Of a stretch of DNA of 64,000 nt, positions 18,168-27,927 are shown piece after piece (position 1 is the first letter of the stretch; each line of letters starts with the position of its first letter). The notes beneath the pieces were generated by a model. The model made no database searches, had not been told where the DNA came from, and saw nothing but the letters and a program-made list of their open reading frames with translations. The position numbers were made by a program, and so were the translations under genes. Source of the stretch: Rubrivivax sp. (GTDB lineage: Bacteria; Pseudomonadota; Gammaproteobacteria; Burkholderiales; Burkholderiaceae_C); contig JADCGP010000009.1 of assembly GCA_020248915.1 (NCBI GenBank), positions 1 to 64,000 on the forward strand. The letters are read 5' to 3'.

Positions 18168-18207
18168 CGTGTGTCCTGGGTCGTGCGGGTGGTGCGGGAG
18201 CGGGCGG

Positions 18208-18996
18208 TCAGCGCCCCACGAACCGGGGTGTGCGCTTCTCGACGAAGGCGCGCATGCCTTCGCGCCGGTCCTCGGTGTCGAACAGGATCGCCGCGGCGTA
18301 CAACTCGAAGTCGAGCGCGGTCTGCAGGTCGGCCTGCAGGCCCTTGTCGACCGCCTGCTTGGCGAAGCGCACCGCCAGCGGCGGCTTGGCGGCGATGGCC
18401 ACCGCCAGTGCGCGCACCTCGGCGGCCAGACGGTCGGACGGCACGACGCGGTTGACGAGCCCGAGCGCGAGCGCCTCGGTGGCGGTCAGCCGCGCCGCGG
18501 TGAAGAGCAGTTCCTTGGCCCGCGCCGGGCCCACCAGCCGCGCCAGCCGCTGCGTCCCGCCGCCGGCCGGGATCACCCCCAATGCCACCTCGGTCAGACC
18601 GAAGCGTGCGTGCTCCGCCGCCACCCGCAGGTCGGCGCACAGCGCGATCTCGGCGCCGCCACCGAAGGCCGCGCCGTTGAGCGCGGCGATCACCGGCTTG
18701 GCGAACTGCTCCAGGCGCGTGAACAGCCGGTGCGTGGCCTGCTGCCGGAAGAAGAACTCGGCCGGTGTCGGCTCGCTGGCGGCGCGCTCCTTCAGGTCGG
18801 CCCCGGCGCAGAAGGCCTTGTCGCCGGCGCCGGTGACCACCAGCACCCGCGCCGCGTCGTCGGTGGCCACCGCGTCGAGTGCCGCGCCCAGCTCGTCCTT
18901 CATCCGCTGGGTGATCGCGTTCATCGCCTCCGGGCGGTGCAGCGTCAGCGTGGCGACACCGTCCTCGACGGCCAGCCGGAGGGTCTCGAATTCCAT
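18208..18996 (-). CDS. enoyl-CoA hydratase/isomerase
   Basis: The 262-residue crotonase has the oxyanion-hole segments KAFCAGADLKE and GAAFGGGAEIALCADLRVA, and the second-half signature TEVALGVIPAGGGTQRLARLVG with a Glu at the position of the catalytic acid. Length and motifs fit enoyl-CoA hydratase or the short methylglutaconyl-CoA hydratase branch. It follows the thiolase gene by 16 bp in the same operon and probably hydrates an enoyl-CoA intermediate. Confidence 0.9.
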   Translation of the reverse strand: MEFETLRLAVEDGVATLTLHRPEAMNAITQRMKDELGAALDAVATDDAARVLVVTGAGDKAFCAGADLKERAASEPTPAEFFFRQQATHRLFTRLEQFAKPVIAALNGAAFGGGAEIALCADLRVAAEHARFGLTEVALGVIPAGGGTQRLARLVGPARAKELLFTAARLTATEALALGLVNRVVPSDRLAAEVRALAVAIAAKPPLAVRFAKQAVDKGLQADLQTALDFELYAAAILFDTEDRREGMRAFVEKRTPRFVGR

Positions 18997-19012
18997 CGTC
19001 GCCGCGCTCCGC

Positions 19013-20173
19013 TCAGAGGGCCCGGAAGATCATCACCGCGCTGGCGCCCGCCTCGAGCCGGGTGACACCGCCGCCCACCGTGTGGGTGAGCCCGACCCGC
19101 GCGCCGGGCACCTGCCGCGCGCCGGCCTCGCCGCGCAGCTGCCAGAACATCTCGGCGACCTGGGCGACGCCGGTGGCTCCGAGCGGGTGCCCCTTGGACA
19201 TCAGCCCGCCCGACGGCGACACCGCGACCCCGCCGCCGCCGATGGCCGCACGACCGCTCTGCACGTATGCGCCGCCCTCGCCGGGGGCGCAGAAGCCGAG
19301 GTCCTCGTAGTGGATCAGCTCGGCGATCGTGAAGGGGTCGTGCATCTCGCACAGGTCCACGTCGGCCGGCCCGAGCCCTGCGCGCTCGTACGCCAGTCGC
19401 GCTGCGCGGATCGACATCTCGGAGTGGTCGTCGACGATGCCGAACGGCGTGCGCTCGCCGCTGACCAGCCCGTGCCCGACCAGCTCCACGCCGGGCTGCA
19501 GGCCGAGCGACCGCACCGCCGCCTCGCCGGCCAGCACCACGGCGGCCGCGCCGTCGGAGACCGGGCAGCAGGCGAGCCGCGTCAGCGGCTCGGCGATCGA
19601 GGGGCTGGCCAGCACCTGCTCGACCGTCACCTCCTCCCGGAAGTGGCAGCGCGGGTTCAGCGCCCCGTGGCGCCGGTTCTTCACGGCCACCATCGCCATC
19701 TGCTCGCGCGTCGTGCCATGGCGCTCCATGTGAAGCTGGGCCTGCATCGCGAAGGCGGCAGGCATCACGCGGCCCATCGCGCTCTCGAGATCGTCGGCGA
19801 CGATGGGCAGGAAGCCGCCGCCCGGCCGCGTCAGCTTCTCGGCCCCGAAGGCGATCGCGAGCTCGGCCTCGCCGGCGCGGATCATCGCCGCGGCGCCGAT
19901 GACCGCCGTGCTGCCCGACGCGCAGGCGTTCTCGACGTTGATCATCGGCAGGCCCTGCAGGCCGATCTTCATCAACGTCTTCTGCGCGAAGCACGGGCCC
20001 TGGTAGGCGTGACCGGCGAAGGCCATCGTGGGGCGGCTGCGGAAGACCTGCGGCGGCAGCCCGGTCGACCCGAGCGCCTCCCAGACCGCCCGCCGCGCCA
20101 GCTCGTGCACCTCCACGTCGGGCTGCGGCCCGAAGGTCGTCATGCCGGCACCGAGGACGAAGACGCGCTCCAC
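19013..20173 (-). CDS. SCP-x/lipid-transfer-type thiolase
   Basis: The 386-residue thiolase-fold protein has the nucleophile Cys84 in NACASGSTA, MHDPFTIAE and the late motif SKGHPLGATGVAQ. It lacks the classical C-terminal CxG cysteine (HTVGGGV instead), as in SCP-x and non-specific lipid-transfer thiolases. The start is a GTG at 20173 overlapping the TAG stop of the DUF35 gene, preceded by GGAGGA. Adjacent DUF35 partners are typical of this branch, where the pair acts as a thiolase or retro-aldolase on bulky acyl-CoA. It is probably the carbon-carbon cleavage step of this operon. Confidence 0.88.
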   Translation of the reverse strand: MERVFVLGAGMTTFGPQPDVEVHELARRAVWEALGSTGLPPQVFRSRPTMAFAGHAYQGPCFAQKTLMKIGLQGLPMINVENACASGSTAVIGAAAMIRAGEAELAIAFGAEKLTRPGGGFLPIVADDLESAMGRVMPAAFAMQAQLHMERHGTTREQMAMVAVKNRRHGALNPRCHFREEVTVEQVLASPSIAEPLTRLACCPVSDGAAAVVLAGEAAVRSLGLQPGVELVGHGLVSGERTPFGIVDDHSEMSIRAARLAYERAGLGPADVDLCEMHDPFTIAELIHYEDLGFCAPGEGGAYVQSGRAAIGGGGVAVSPSGGLMSKGHPLGATGVAQVAEMFWQLRGEAGARQVPGARVGLTHTVGGGVTRLEAGASAVMIFRAL

Positions 20174-20640
20174 TAATCCTCCACCGGCACGAACTTCGGG
20201 CCGACGATCTCGGTGCCGTCCTTCTCGGCGTTGATGCGCGCGATCGCCAGCCGCACGCGCATGCCTGGCCGCAGCGTCTTGCCCCGCCACTCGTGCAGCT
20301 GGCCGATGAAGCCCGGCCCGGCGTCGAGGGCGATCGTGCCCAGCGCGTATGGCGAGTCGAAGCCCGGCAGCCCGCGGCCGATCACGGTCCAGGCCACCAG
20401 CCGGCCCGCGCCGTCGAACTCATGGCGTTCGAGCGTGCCCTCGCGCATCGTCGAGGGGTTCATCACCTCGGCGGGGAAGAACACCTGGCCGGTCTCGCGG
20501 TCGCGCGAGCCCACCAGCGCCGGCGCGGCGCCCGCACGCTCGACGAAGAGGTCGGGTCGGATCGGCACGCGTGCCGCAGCGGCGGCGGCCGACGCGGTCG
20601 ATGCGGTCGATGCGGTCGATGCCGCGGCTTCGGTGCTCAA
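20173..20640 (-). CDS. DUF35 OB-fold protein lacking zinc-ribbon cysteines
   Basis: The 155-residue protein matches DUF35 OB-fold acyl-CoA-associated proteins (GRLVAWTVIGRGLPGFDSPYALGTIALD, then GMRVRLAIARI). The usual N-terminal rubredoxin-like zinc ribbon should have four cysteines; the equivalent stretch (VGSRDRETGQVFFPAE) has none, and the protein has no Cys at all. Residues 8-17 come from a short tandem repeat (Ser-Thr-Ala). The start is a TTG at 20640 overlapping the TGA of the upstream SDR gene. It probably forms a complex with the following thiolase, whose GTG overlaps its stop. Confidence 0.82.
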   Translation of the reverse strand: MSTEAAASTASTASTASAAAAAARVPIRPDLFVERAGAAPALVGSRDRETGQVFFPAEVMNPSTMREGTLERHEFDGAGRLVAWTVIGRGLPGFDSPYALGTIALDAGPGFIGQLHEWRGKTLRPGMRVRLAIARINAEKDGTEIVGPKFVPVED

Positions 20641-21371
20641 GGCCGGCCCCCGTCGATCTCGTGGATCTGGCCGGTGACATAGTCGCTCGTCATCAGGTAG
20701 ACGGCGGCACGCGCGATGTCGTCGGGCTCGCCGACGCGGCCCACCAGGGCCTGGGCCGCGTAGTGCGCGTACATGCCCTCGCGCGCCGCCTCGGGAAGCC
20801 CGTCGTAGGTGGGGGTGCGCACCAGCCCGGCGGCGATGACGTTCACGCGCTGCGGCGCGATCTCCTTGGCGAGCTGGCGCGCGAAGGCCTCGACCGCGCC
20901 GTTGGTGGCTCCGATCGCGGTGTGGTTGGGCAGCAGCTTGCGCGCGCCGGCGGCGCCCGAGAAGAACACGATCGAGCCACGGGGCGCGAGCTTCGCGCGC
21001 CCGTGCTTGGCAGCCATGAACGGACCCCAGAACTTGGTCTCCATGAAGGCGCGCGCGGCGGCCACCGTCATGTCGGCCAGCGGCGCGATCGCGCCTGTCA
21101 CCACCGACGAGGCGTGGGCGGTGATCACGAGGTGGTCGAACGGCTCGACCGCGGCGAAGAAGGCCGCGACCTGCGCCTCGTCGACGATGTCGAGCGTGCG
21201 CGCGTCGGCCGCCGCGCCGATGAGCTCGCGCGCGCGGGCGAGCCGCGCGGCGTCGCGGCCGGCGATCGTCACCCAGGCCCCGGCGGCCGCCGCGGCGCGC
21301 GCCGTCGCCAGGCCCATGCCGGAGCTGCCGCCGATCACGACGACGTGCCGGCCCTCGAGTGTTCGCTCCAT
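20637..21371 (-). CDS. SDR-fold protein lacking the catalytic Tyr/Lys
   Basis: This 244-residue Rossmann protein has an SDR cofactor motif (IGGSSGMGLATA) and an FabG-like C-terminus (YVTGQIHEIDGGRP). After the serine of FFSGAAGARK, the place of the YxxxK pair reads HTAIGATN, with no Tyr and no Lys. The NNAG motif is also changed (ITAHASS). It may use different residues, as some divergent SDRs do, or be a binding or structural partner. It lies between the GcdH-like gene and the DUF35 gene in the operon and is coupled to the latter. Confidence 0.82.
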   Translation of the reverse strand: MERTLEGRHVVVIGGSSGMGLATARAAAAAGAWVTIAGRDAARLARARELIGAAADARTLDIVDEAQVAAFFAAVEPFDHLVITAHASSVVTGAIAPLADMTVAAARAFMETKFWGPFMAAKHGRAKLAPRGSIVFFSGAAGARKLLPNHTAIGATNGAVEAFARQLAKEIAPQRVNVIAAGLVRTPTYDGLPEAAREGMYAHYAAQALVGRVGEPDDIARAAVYLMTSDYVTGQIHEIDGGRP

Positions 21372-21405
21372 CGGATCCGTCCTTCCTTCGCTTGTGTGCG
21401 GGCTG

Positions 21406-22593
<1,188 letters not shown>

Positions 22594-22605
22594 CGGGGCG
22601 GGGAC

Positions 22606-24033
22606 TCAGCCGAAGCGGATCGCGACATCCTTGGTCTGCAGGTAGTTCGCGAACGCAGCCAGGCCCTGCTCGCGGCCGATGCCCGAGTGCTTGACGCCGC
22701 CGTGCGGCACCTGCACCGGGCTCTGGAACCACTCGTTCACCCACACCATGCCGGCCTCGAGGTCACGCACCAGGCGCATCGCACGCCCGAGGTCGCGCGT
22801 GAAGATGCCCGCCGCCAGGCCGAACTCGACGCCGTTGGCGATGGCCAGCGCCTCCTCGTCGCCGTCGAAGGGGATGACGACGAGCAGCGGGCCGAAGACC
22901 TCCTCGCGCGCGATGCGCATCGCCGGGTCGACCTGGTCGAACACGGTCGGACGGAAGAACCACCCGCGCCCGCGGTCCGGCGGCACGCTCCCGCCGGCCA
23001 CCAGCCGCGCGCCCTCGTCGCGCGCGGCGGACACATGACCCGCCACCGTGCGCCGGTGGGCCTCGCTGACCAGCGGGCCGAGATCGGCGTCGTCGAGCCC
23101 GGGGGCGACCGTCAACGCCTCGACACGCTCGCGCAGTGCCTCGACGTAGCGCGTGTAGGCCGGCCGCTCGACCAGCACGCGGGAGACCCCGGTGCACACC
23201 TGCCCGGCATTCGTGAACGCGCCGCGCACCGTCTCGCGCAGCGCGAGGTCGAGGTCGGCGTCGGCATACACCAGCTGCGGGTTCTTGCCGCCGAGCTCCA
23301 GCACCACCGGCCGCACGTGCTCGGAGGCGTACTGCGCAATGCGCTGCCCGGTGCCCACCGAGCCGGTGAAGGTGATGGCACGCACGAGCGGGTGGCGCGC
23401 CAGCGCCGCCCCGGCCTCCGTGCCGCTGCCGGTGACGATGTTCACGACGCCGGGCGGGAAGCCCGCCTCGCGCAGCACATCGCCGAGCAGCAGCGTCGTC
23501 AGGCAGGTCTCCGACGCCGGCTTGACGACCGCCGTGCAGCCGGCGGCCAGCGCCACGGGCAGCGACCGGCAGGCGTTGGCGAAGGGGTAGTTCCATGGCG
23601 TGATGTGCGCCGTCACGCCCACCGGCTCGAGGTGCGTGAAGTTGAAGCTGCGCGCGTCCACAGGAATCGACTGGCCCTCGAGCTTGTCGGTGGCTCCGGC
23701 GGCGTACTCGAACGAGCGCACCGCGCGCGCAACGTTGGCCAGGCTCTCGCGCAGCGGCTTGCCCATGTCCAGCGTCTCCAGCCGCGCGATCTCGTCGCGC
23801 CGCGCCTCGACCAGCGCCGCCGCCTTCAGCAGCAGCCGGGTGCGCTCGGCAGGGGTCGTGCGGCGCCATGCGGCGAAGGCGCGGTGCGCCGAGCGCACGG
23901 CCCGGTCCACGTCGCCGGCGTCGGCCAGCGCGAGCGTCGCGATCCGCTGCTCGGTGGCCGGGTCGATGGCGTCGAAGCGGCGCCCCGCGGCGGGCGCCAC
24001 GAACTCGTTGTCGATGAAGAGCTGGTCGAACAT
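22606..24033 (-). CDS. NAD(P)-dependent aldehyde dehydrogenase
   Basis: The 475-residue ALDH has the catalytic Cys280 in NAGQVCTG, the base Glu246 in LELGGKNP, the oxyanion region ITPWNYP and the late EEVFGPLL. It resembles betaine/4-aminobutyraldehyde/hydroxymuconic-semialdehyde-type enzymes; the substrate is not certain. It is the first gene of the ten-gene operon reaching 15693. Its promoter is probably the TTGACA box pair at 24121-24092, which overlaps a dyad shared with the divergent cupin operon. Confidence 0.9.
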   Translation of the reverse strand: MFDQLFIDNEFVAPAAGRRFDAIDPATEQRIATLALADAGDVDRAVRSAHRAFAAWRRTTPAERTRLLLKAAALVEARRDEIARLETLDMGKPLRESLANVARAVRSFEYAAGATDKLEGQSIPVDARSFNFTHLEPVGVTAHITPWNYPFANACRSLPVALAAGCTAVVKPASETCLTTLLLGDVLREAGFPPGVVNIVTGSGTEAGAALARHPLVRAITFTGSVGTGQRIAQYASEHVRPVVLELGGKNPQLVYADADLDLALRETVRGAFTNAGQVCTGVSRVLVERPAYTRYVEALRERVEALTVAPGLDDADLGPLVSEAHRRTVAGHVSAARDEGARLVAGGSVPPDRGRGWFFRPTVFDQVDPAMRIAREEVFGPLLVVIPFDGDEEALAIANGVEFGLAAGIFTRDLGRAMRLVRDLEAGMVWVNEWFQSPVQVPHGGVKHSGIGREQGLAAFANYLQTKDVAIRFG

Positions 24034-24091
24034 GGAGCCGGCAAGGAGCCGGTGCCCGGCCCGCGCGGGCCGTGACGAAACCGGCGATGGC

Positions 24092-24121
24092 AGGATAGTC
24101 CCCTATTTGTTAATGTGTCAA
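24092..24121 (-). promoter_or_regulatory. candidate sigma-70 promoter of the ten-gene operon
   Basis: On the minus strand a perfect -35 TTGACA (24121-24116) is followed after 18 bp by TATCCT (24097-24092), a fair -10. Transcription would start near 24085, about 50 bp before the aldehyde dehydrogenase start. The -35 box is embedded in the dyad at 24107-24133. Confidence 0.6.
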
Positions 24122-24133
24122 TAACGTTTACAA
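24107..24133. promoter_or_regulatory. candidate operator between divergent catabolic operons
   Basis: TTGTTAATGT and ACGTTTACAA form an inverted repeat with 8 of 10 matching positions around a 7-bp spacer, in a distinctly AT-rich patch. It covers the -35 box of the minus-strand promoter and lies four bases before the cupin start codon on the other strand, so one bound protein could control both operons. No regulator gene lies beside it. Confidence 0.5.
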
Positions 24134-24136
24134 CGG

Positions 24137-24658
24137 ATGCCTTGTCCGCGCTCCCGCTGGACCGCCCCGGTGAACCCCCGCCACCCTCCGCCCGACGCCC
24201 TCGCCGACGAGACCGAACCCGTCGTCGTGCGACGCGCCGCCTTCGGCGGCCACGCGCTGCACGGCGAGGGCACGCTGTGGCGCGCGATCTACCCTGACCT
24301 GGCCGGAAGCCGGCGCCTGTTCGTCGGTCTGGCCGAGTTCGCGCCCGGCACCGCCCCGCACGTGTTCCACCGCCACGGCAGCGAGGTGGTGGGAGCGCCC
24401 GGTGCGCGGCGGCGGCTGACCTACGCCGCCGACTTCGAGGAGTTCTACTTCGTCGTCGATGGCGAAGGCGAGCTGCAGTGGCGGCTCGCCGCCGGCGGCG
24501 AGTGCCGTGCACCGCTGGCGCAGGGCGACGCCGTCTACTTCCCCCCCGGCGTCGCCGAGCACCGGGTCTTCAACACCGGCACGCGCACGATGAAGGTGCT
24601 GTACGGCGGCACGCCGCCGGCGCGGGTGGAGCCCCTCGACGAGCCCCCGACCCGATGA
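24137..24658 (+). CDS. cupin-domain protein
   Basis: This 173-residue protein has one cupin barrel: the first metal/ligand segment includes HVFHRHGSEV, followed by EEFYFVVDGEGELQW and the second motif GDAVYFPPGVAEHRVFNTG. Such proteins are small dioxygenases, isomerases or sensors. The start may be the ATG at 24137, which overlaps the end of the candidate operator region, or the GTG at 24170, which drops eleven non-conserved residues. It leads the plus-strand operon, 28 bp before the ThDP enzyme gene. Confidence 0.75.
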   Translation: MPCPRSRWTAPVNPRHPPPDALADETEPVVVRRAAFGGHALHGEGTLWRAIYPDLAGSRRLFVGLAEFAPGTAPHVFHRHGSEVVGAPGARRRLTYAADFEEFYFVVDGEGELQWRLAAGGECRAPLAQGDAVYFPPGVAEHRVFNTGTRTMKVLYGGTPPARVEPLDEPPTR

Positions 24659-24686
24659 CGTCCAAATCCGCCCAGGAGACGACCCG

Positions 24687-26465
24687 ATGCCCCGCATGAC
24701 CGCCGCGCAGACCGTGGCGCACTTCCTCCGGCGCGCCGGCACGAAGCGCTACTACCTCTACAACGGCCACGCCAACTGGGGCCTGCTCGACGCCCTGGAG
24801 TACGAGGCCAGGATTCCCGGCATCCGGATGCGGCACGAGATCCACGCGATCCACGCTGCCGACGTCGAGTGGAGGATGCGGCGCGAGCTGCCGATCCCGG
24901 TCACCTGCACCACGGTGGGCCCGGGCAACTTCAACACGATCCCCGGCATCGCCGAGGCCTTCTACGACAGCACGCCGATGCTGTGCCTGATGGCCGGCGG
25001 TCCCACCAAGTGGTACGGCCGCGGCGGCATCCAGGAGGTCTACCGCTACGGCGACGACGAGTTCACGCAGCTGTTCAAGAACATCACCAAGGGCGCGTTC
25101 ACCACGTACCGCCCCGACACCGCGCTGCGCACCGTGATGCGCGCCTACAAGACCGCCATCACCGGCCGCCCCGGGCCGGTGGTGGTGTACATGCCGCTGG
25201 ACGTGCAGAACACCGAGGTCGAGGTCGATCTGCCCACGCGCAAGGAACTCGCCGACTGGCTGCTGCCGCACCCGCCGGCACCCGACCCCGACGCGGTGGC
25301 GGCGGCCGTGGCGCTGCTGGCGAAGGCCCGGCGGCCTCTGATCTACACCTCCAGCGGCGTGCTCAACGCCCACGCCTGGGACGACCTGCGCGCCTTCGCC
25401 GAGGCCGCGCAGATCCCGGTGGCCACCACCTTCGGCGGCAAGGGCGGCATCCCCGAGGACCACCCGCTGTCGCTGGGCGTGTGCGACCGCAGCGGCACCG
25501 GCCACGCGGTCAAGGCGGCTCAGGAGGCCGACCTGGTGCTCGGCATCGGCGTGCGCTTCAACGACCTCAACACCGCCGGCTGGACGATCTTCGACATCCC
25601 GCGCAAGACCACGCTGGTGCACGTCGACATCGATCCCGGCGAGATCGGCCGCGTCTACCCGGCGCGCATCGGCATGGTGGCCGACGCCAAGCGCGCGTTG
25701 AAGGCGCTGCAGGCGGCCTGGCAGCAGGGCGGGCACGAGCCGCGGCGCGCCGCGTGGCTGCGGCAGATCGCCGGCTGGCGCAAGGCGTGGACTGCCGAGG
25801 TCCGCGCCGCCGTCACGTCGGACGCCGAGCCGCTGCACTACGCCCGCATCGTCAAGGACACCTCGGATGCGGTGAACGCGTTCGACCCGCAGGCCTCTCT
25901 GGTGTGCGACACCGGCTTCATCATGAACTACGTGCCGGCGTTCTACACGCTGAAGAGCCCGTGGTTCGCGACGAACAACCAGCAGTTCGGGCAGATGGGC
26001 TTCGCGCCGCCCGGCGTGGTGGGCGCAGGCATGGAGCGGCGCCGGCATCCGGTGGTGGTGTTCGTCGGCGACCAGAGCTTCGTGCACACGGGGCTGGCGC
26101 TGGCCACCGCCACCGAGTACGGCGTGCCGGGTGTTGTGATCGTGCTGAACAACAAGACGATCCAGGCCGAGGTCGAGGGCGCGCAGGCCAAGTTCGGCCG
26201 CGGCGTGGGCGACCACTACCGGATCGAGAAGACCGGCGAGCCCTGGAACCCCGACATCTCGCAGATCGCCGCCGCGATGCGCGCGCGCGTCTTCCGCGTC
26301 GAACGGGCGGCCGATTTCAAGCCCGCGGTCGAGGCGGCGCTGGCCAGCGGCCAGCTGTGCGTGATCGACGTCGAGTGCAGCAGCACGATCAAGCGCTACG
26401 CGGTCCCGGTCGTGCTGCAGCACGGGACGATGCCGTTCCCGTACTCGTGGAACCAGGACCGATGA
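24687..26465 (+). CDS. ThDP-dependent enzyme (acetolactate synthase-like superfamily)
   Basis: The 592-residue three-domain protein has the ThDP-activating Glu51 in RHEIHAIHAADVE, a central domain (about 195-340) and the C-terminal ThDP/Mg motif GDQSF (461-465) with NN at 488-489. The second Gly of the usual GDG is Gln. The family includes acetolactate synthase, oxalyl-CoA decarboxylase, 2-hydroxyacyl-CoA lyase and benzoylformate decarboxylase; sequence alone does not fix which. CAGGAG precedes the ATG. The following ADP-forming acyl-CoA synthetase and acyl-CoA dehydrogenase suggest that it makes or uses an aldehyde, 2-oxo acid or CoA thioester in the same pathway. Confidence 0.85.
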   Translation: MPRMTAAQTVAHFLRRAGTKRYYLYNGHANWGLLDALEYEARIPGIRMRHEIHAIHAADVEWRMRRELPIPVTCTTVGPGNFNTIPGIAEAFYDSTPMLCLMAGGPTKWYGRGGIQEVYRYGDDEFTQLFKNITKGAFTTYRPDTALRTVMRAYKTAITGRPGPVVVYMPLDVQNTEVEVDLPTRKELADWLLPHPPAPDPDAVAAAVALLAKARRPLIYTSSGVLNAHAWDDLRAFAEAAQIPVATTFGGKGGIPEDHPLSLGVCDRSGTGHAVKAAQEADLVLGIGVRFNDLNTAGWTIFDIPRKTTLVHVDIDPGEIGRVYPARIGMVADAKRALKALQAAWQQGGHEPRRAAWLRQIAGWRKAWTAEVRAAVTSDAEPLHYARIVKDTSDAVNAFDPQASLVCDTGFIMNYVPAFYTLKSPWFATNNQQFGQMGFAPPGVVGAGMERRRHPVVVFVGDQSFVHTGLALATATEYGVPGVVIVLNNKTIQAEVEGAQAKFGRGVGDHYRIEKTGEPWNPDISQIAAAMRARVFRVERAADFKPAVEAALASGQLCVIDVECSSTIKRYAVPVVLQHGTMPFPYSWNQDR

Positions 26466-26484
26466 GGCCCCAGGTCGACGCCCG

Positions 26485-27927
26485 ATGAAGCCGCTCGACG
26501 TGCTCTTCAGGCCGCGAAGCGTCGCCGTCGTCGGCGCCTCCCGTGGCGAGACGGCCACCGGCGCGCCCAAGCTAGGCACCGCCGCGATGCGCAACCTGAT
26601 CGAGCATGGCTTCGAGGGTGTCATCCACCCCGTCAACCCGAAGGAGCGCGAGCTGTTCGGCCGCCGTTGCGTCGCCCGCGTCGGGGACATCGACGGCGAG
26701 GTCGACGTCGCGCTGCTGGTCGTGCCCGCCGAGGCCTGCGTCGAGGCGCTCCGCGACTGCGCGGCCAAGGGTGTCAAGGCCGCCATCGTGATGTCGGCCG
26801 GCTTCGCCGAGGCCGGCAGGCCAGAGCTCCAGGACGAGCTGCTCGAGGTCGCGCGGGCCGCCGGCCTGCGGCTGGTCGGCCCCAACACCGCCGGCTTCGT
26901 CGACTTCCACCACCGGTTTGCCGCGACGATCTCGATGGTCGGCCAGATGCAGCCCTTCGTCGCCGGCGGTGTGGCCTTCATCACCCAGAGCGGCGCGCTC
27001 GGCGGCTCGATGATCGGCCGCGGCATGGAGCAGGGCGTCGGCTTCTCGCACTGGGTGACGACCGGCAACCAGGCCGACCTCACCGCGGCCGAGTACCTCG
27101 AGCACCTGGTCGACGATCCGCACGCGCGCGTCTTCGCGCTGTTCCTGGAGAGCGTCGCCGACCCGCCGCGCTTCGTCGCCGCCTGCCGTCGCGCGGCGCG
27201 GGCCGGCAAGCCGGTGCTGGTCTACAAGAGCGGCGCTTCGGCCGTGGGCGCGGCCAGCAGTGCCTCGCACACCGGTGCGCTGGCGGGCTCGCATGCGGTG
27301 TTCGGCGCGCTGTGCAGGCAGCACGGCGTGGTGCAGGTCGACGACCTCGCCGAGCTGCTGCCGCTGGCGCGCAGCTTCGCCTGGCTGGGATCGCGGCTCG
27401 ACCTGCGCCAGCAGCGCGCGCGGCGCGTCGGCGTCGTCTCCGCCTCCGGCGGCATCTGCGGCGTGGCGGCCGACGAGTGCGAGCTCGCCGGGCTGCAGGT
27501 GCCGGAGCTGCCCGCGGCGCGCCAGGCTTCGATCCGCCGCCTGGTGCCCGAGTTCGCGACGGTGCGCAACCCCGTCGACGTCACCGGCCAGATCCGCTCC
27601 TCGGCCACCGGCTACCAGGACGCGGTGCGGGAGGTGGTCGGCGACTCCGGCATCGACGCCGGGCTGCTGCTCGTCACGATGGCCGCCGAGCCGCGGGCCA
27701 GCTTCTACGGCCGCGAGATCGGCGCGCTCGCCGACGAGGTCGGCAAGCCGCTGGTCGTCACCTGGGCCGGCCCGCTGAGCCTGGCCGCGCAGGGCCACCC
27801 GATGCTGGGCGCGGCGCGCGTGCCGGTGTTCGAGTCGGTGCGCGGCGCGGTGCGCGCTCTGCGCGCGGTGGACGACTTCGGCGCCTTCCAGCGCCGCCTG
27901 GCCGGCGCGCCGGCCGACGCGACGTGA
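26485..27927 (+). CDS. ADP-forming acyl-CoA synthetase, alpha-type subunit
   Basis: The 480-residue protein has an N-terminal CoA-binding Rossmann domain (RPRSVAVVGASRG), a succinyl-CoA-synthetase-like domain (VAFITQSGALGGSM) and the phosphohistidine site SASHTGALAG with His262. These are the hallmarks of the alpha part of NDP-forming acetyl/aryl-CoA synthetases (ACD, also AcsA/Pat-like). Together with the ATP-grasp beta subunit encoded next it would activate an acid to its CoA ester, or run in reverse to make ATP. The stop overlaps the beta start (TGATG), so the subunits are coupled. Confidence 0.9.
   Translation: MKPLDVLFRPRSVAVVGASRGETATGAPKLGTAAMRNLIEHGFEGVIHPVNPKERELFGRRCVARVGDIDGEVDVALLVVPAEACVEALRDCAAKGVKAAIVMSAGFAEAGRPELQDELLEVARAAGLRLVGPNTAGFVDFHHRFAATISMVGQMQPFVAGGVAFITQSGALGGSMIGRGMEQGVGFSHWVTTGNQADLTAAEYLEHLVDDPHARVFALFLESVADPPRFVAACRRAARAGKPVLVYKSGASAVGAASSASHTGALAGSHAVFGALCRQHGVVQVDDLAELLPLARSFAWLGSRLDLRQQRARRVGVVSASGGICGVAADECELAGLQVPELPAARQASIRRLVPEFATVRNPVDVTGQIRSSATGYQDAVREVVGDSGIDAGLLLVTMAAEPRASFYGREIGALADEVGKPLVVTWAGPLSLAAQGHPMLGAARVPVFESVRGAVRALRAVDDFGAFQRRLAGAPADAT

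Noticed and set aside
24570..27209. An open frame of almost 880 codons on the minus strand opposite the ThDP and CoA synthetase genes
   Set aside because: It is antisense to clear enzyme genes and low in complexity; it is a by-product of third-position GC bias.
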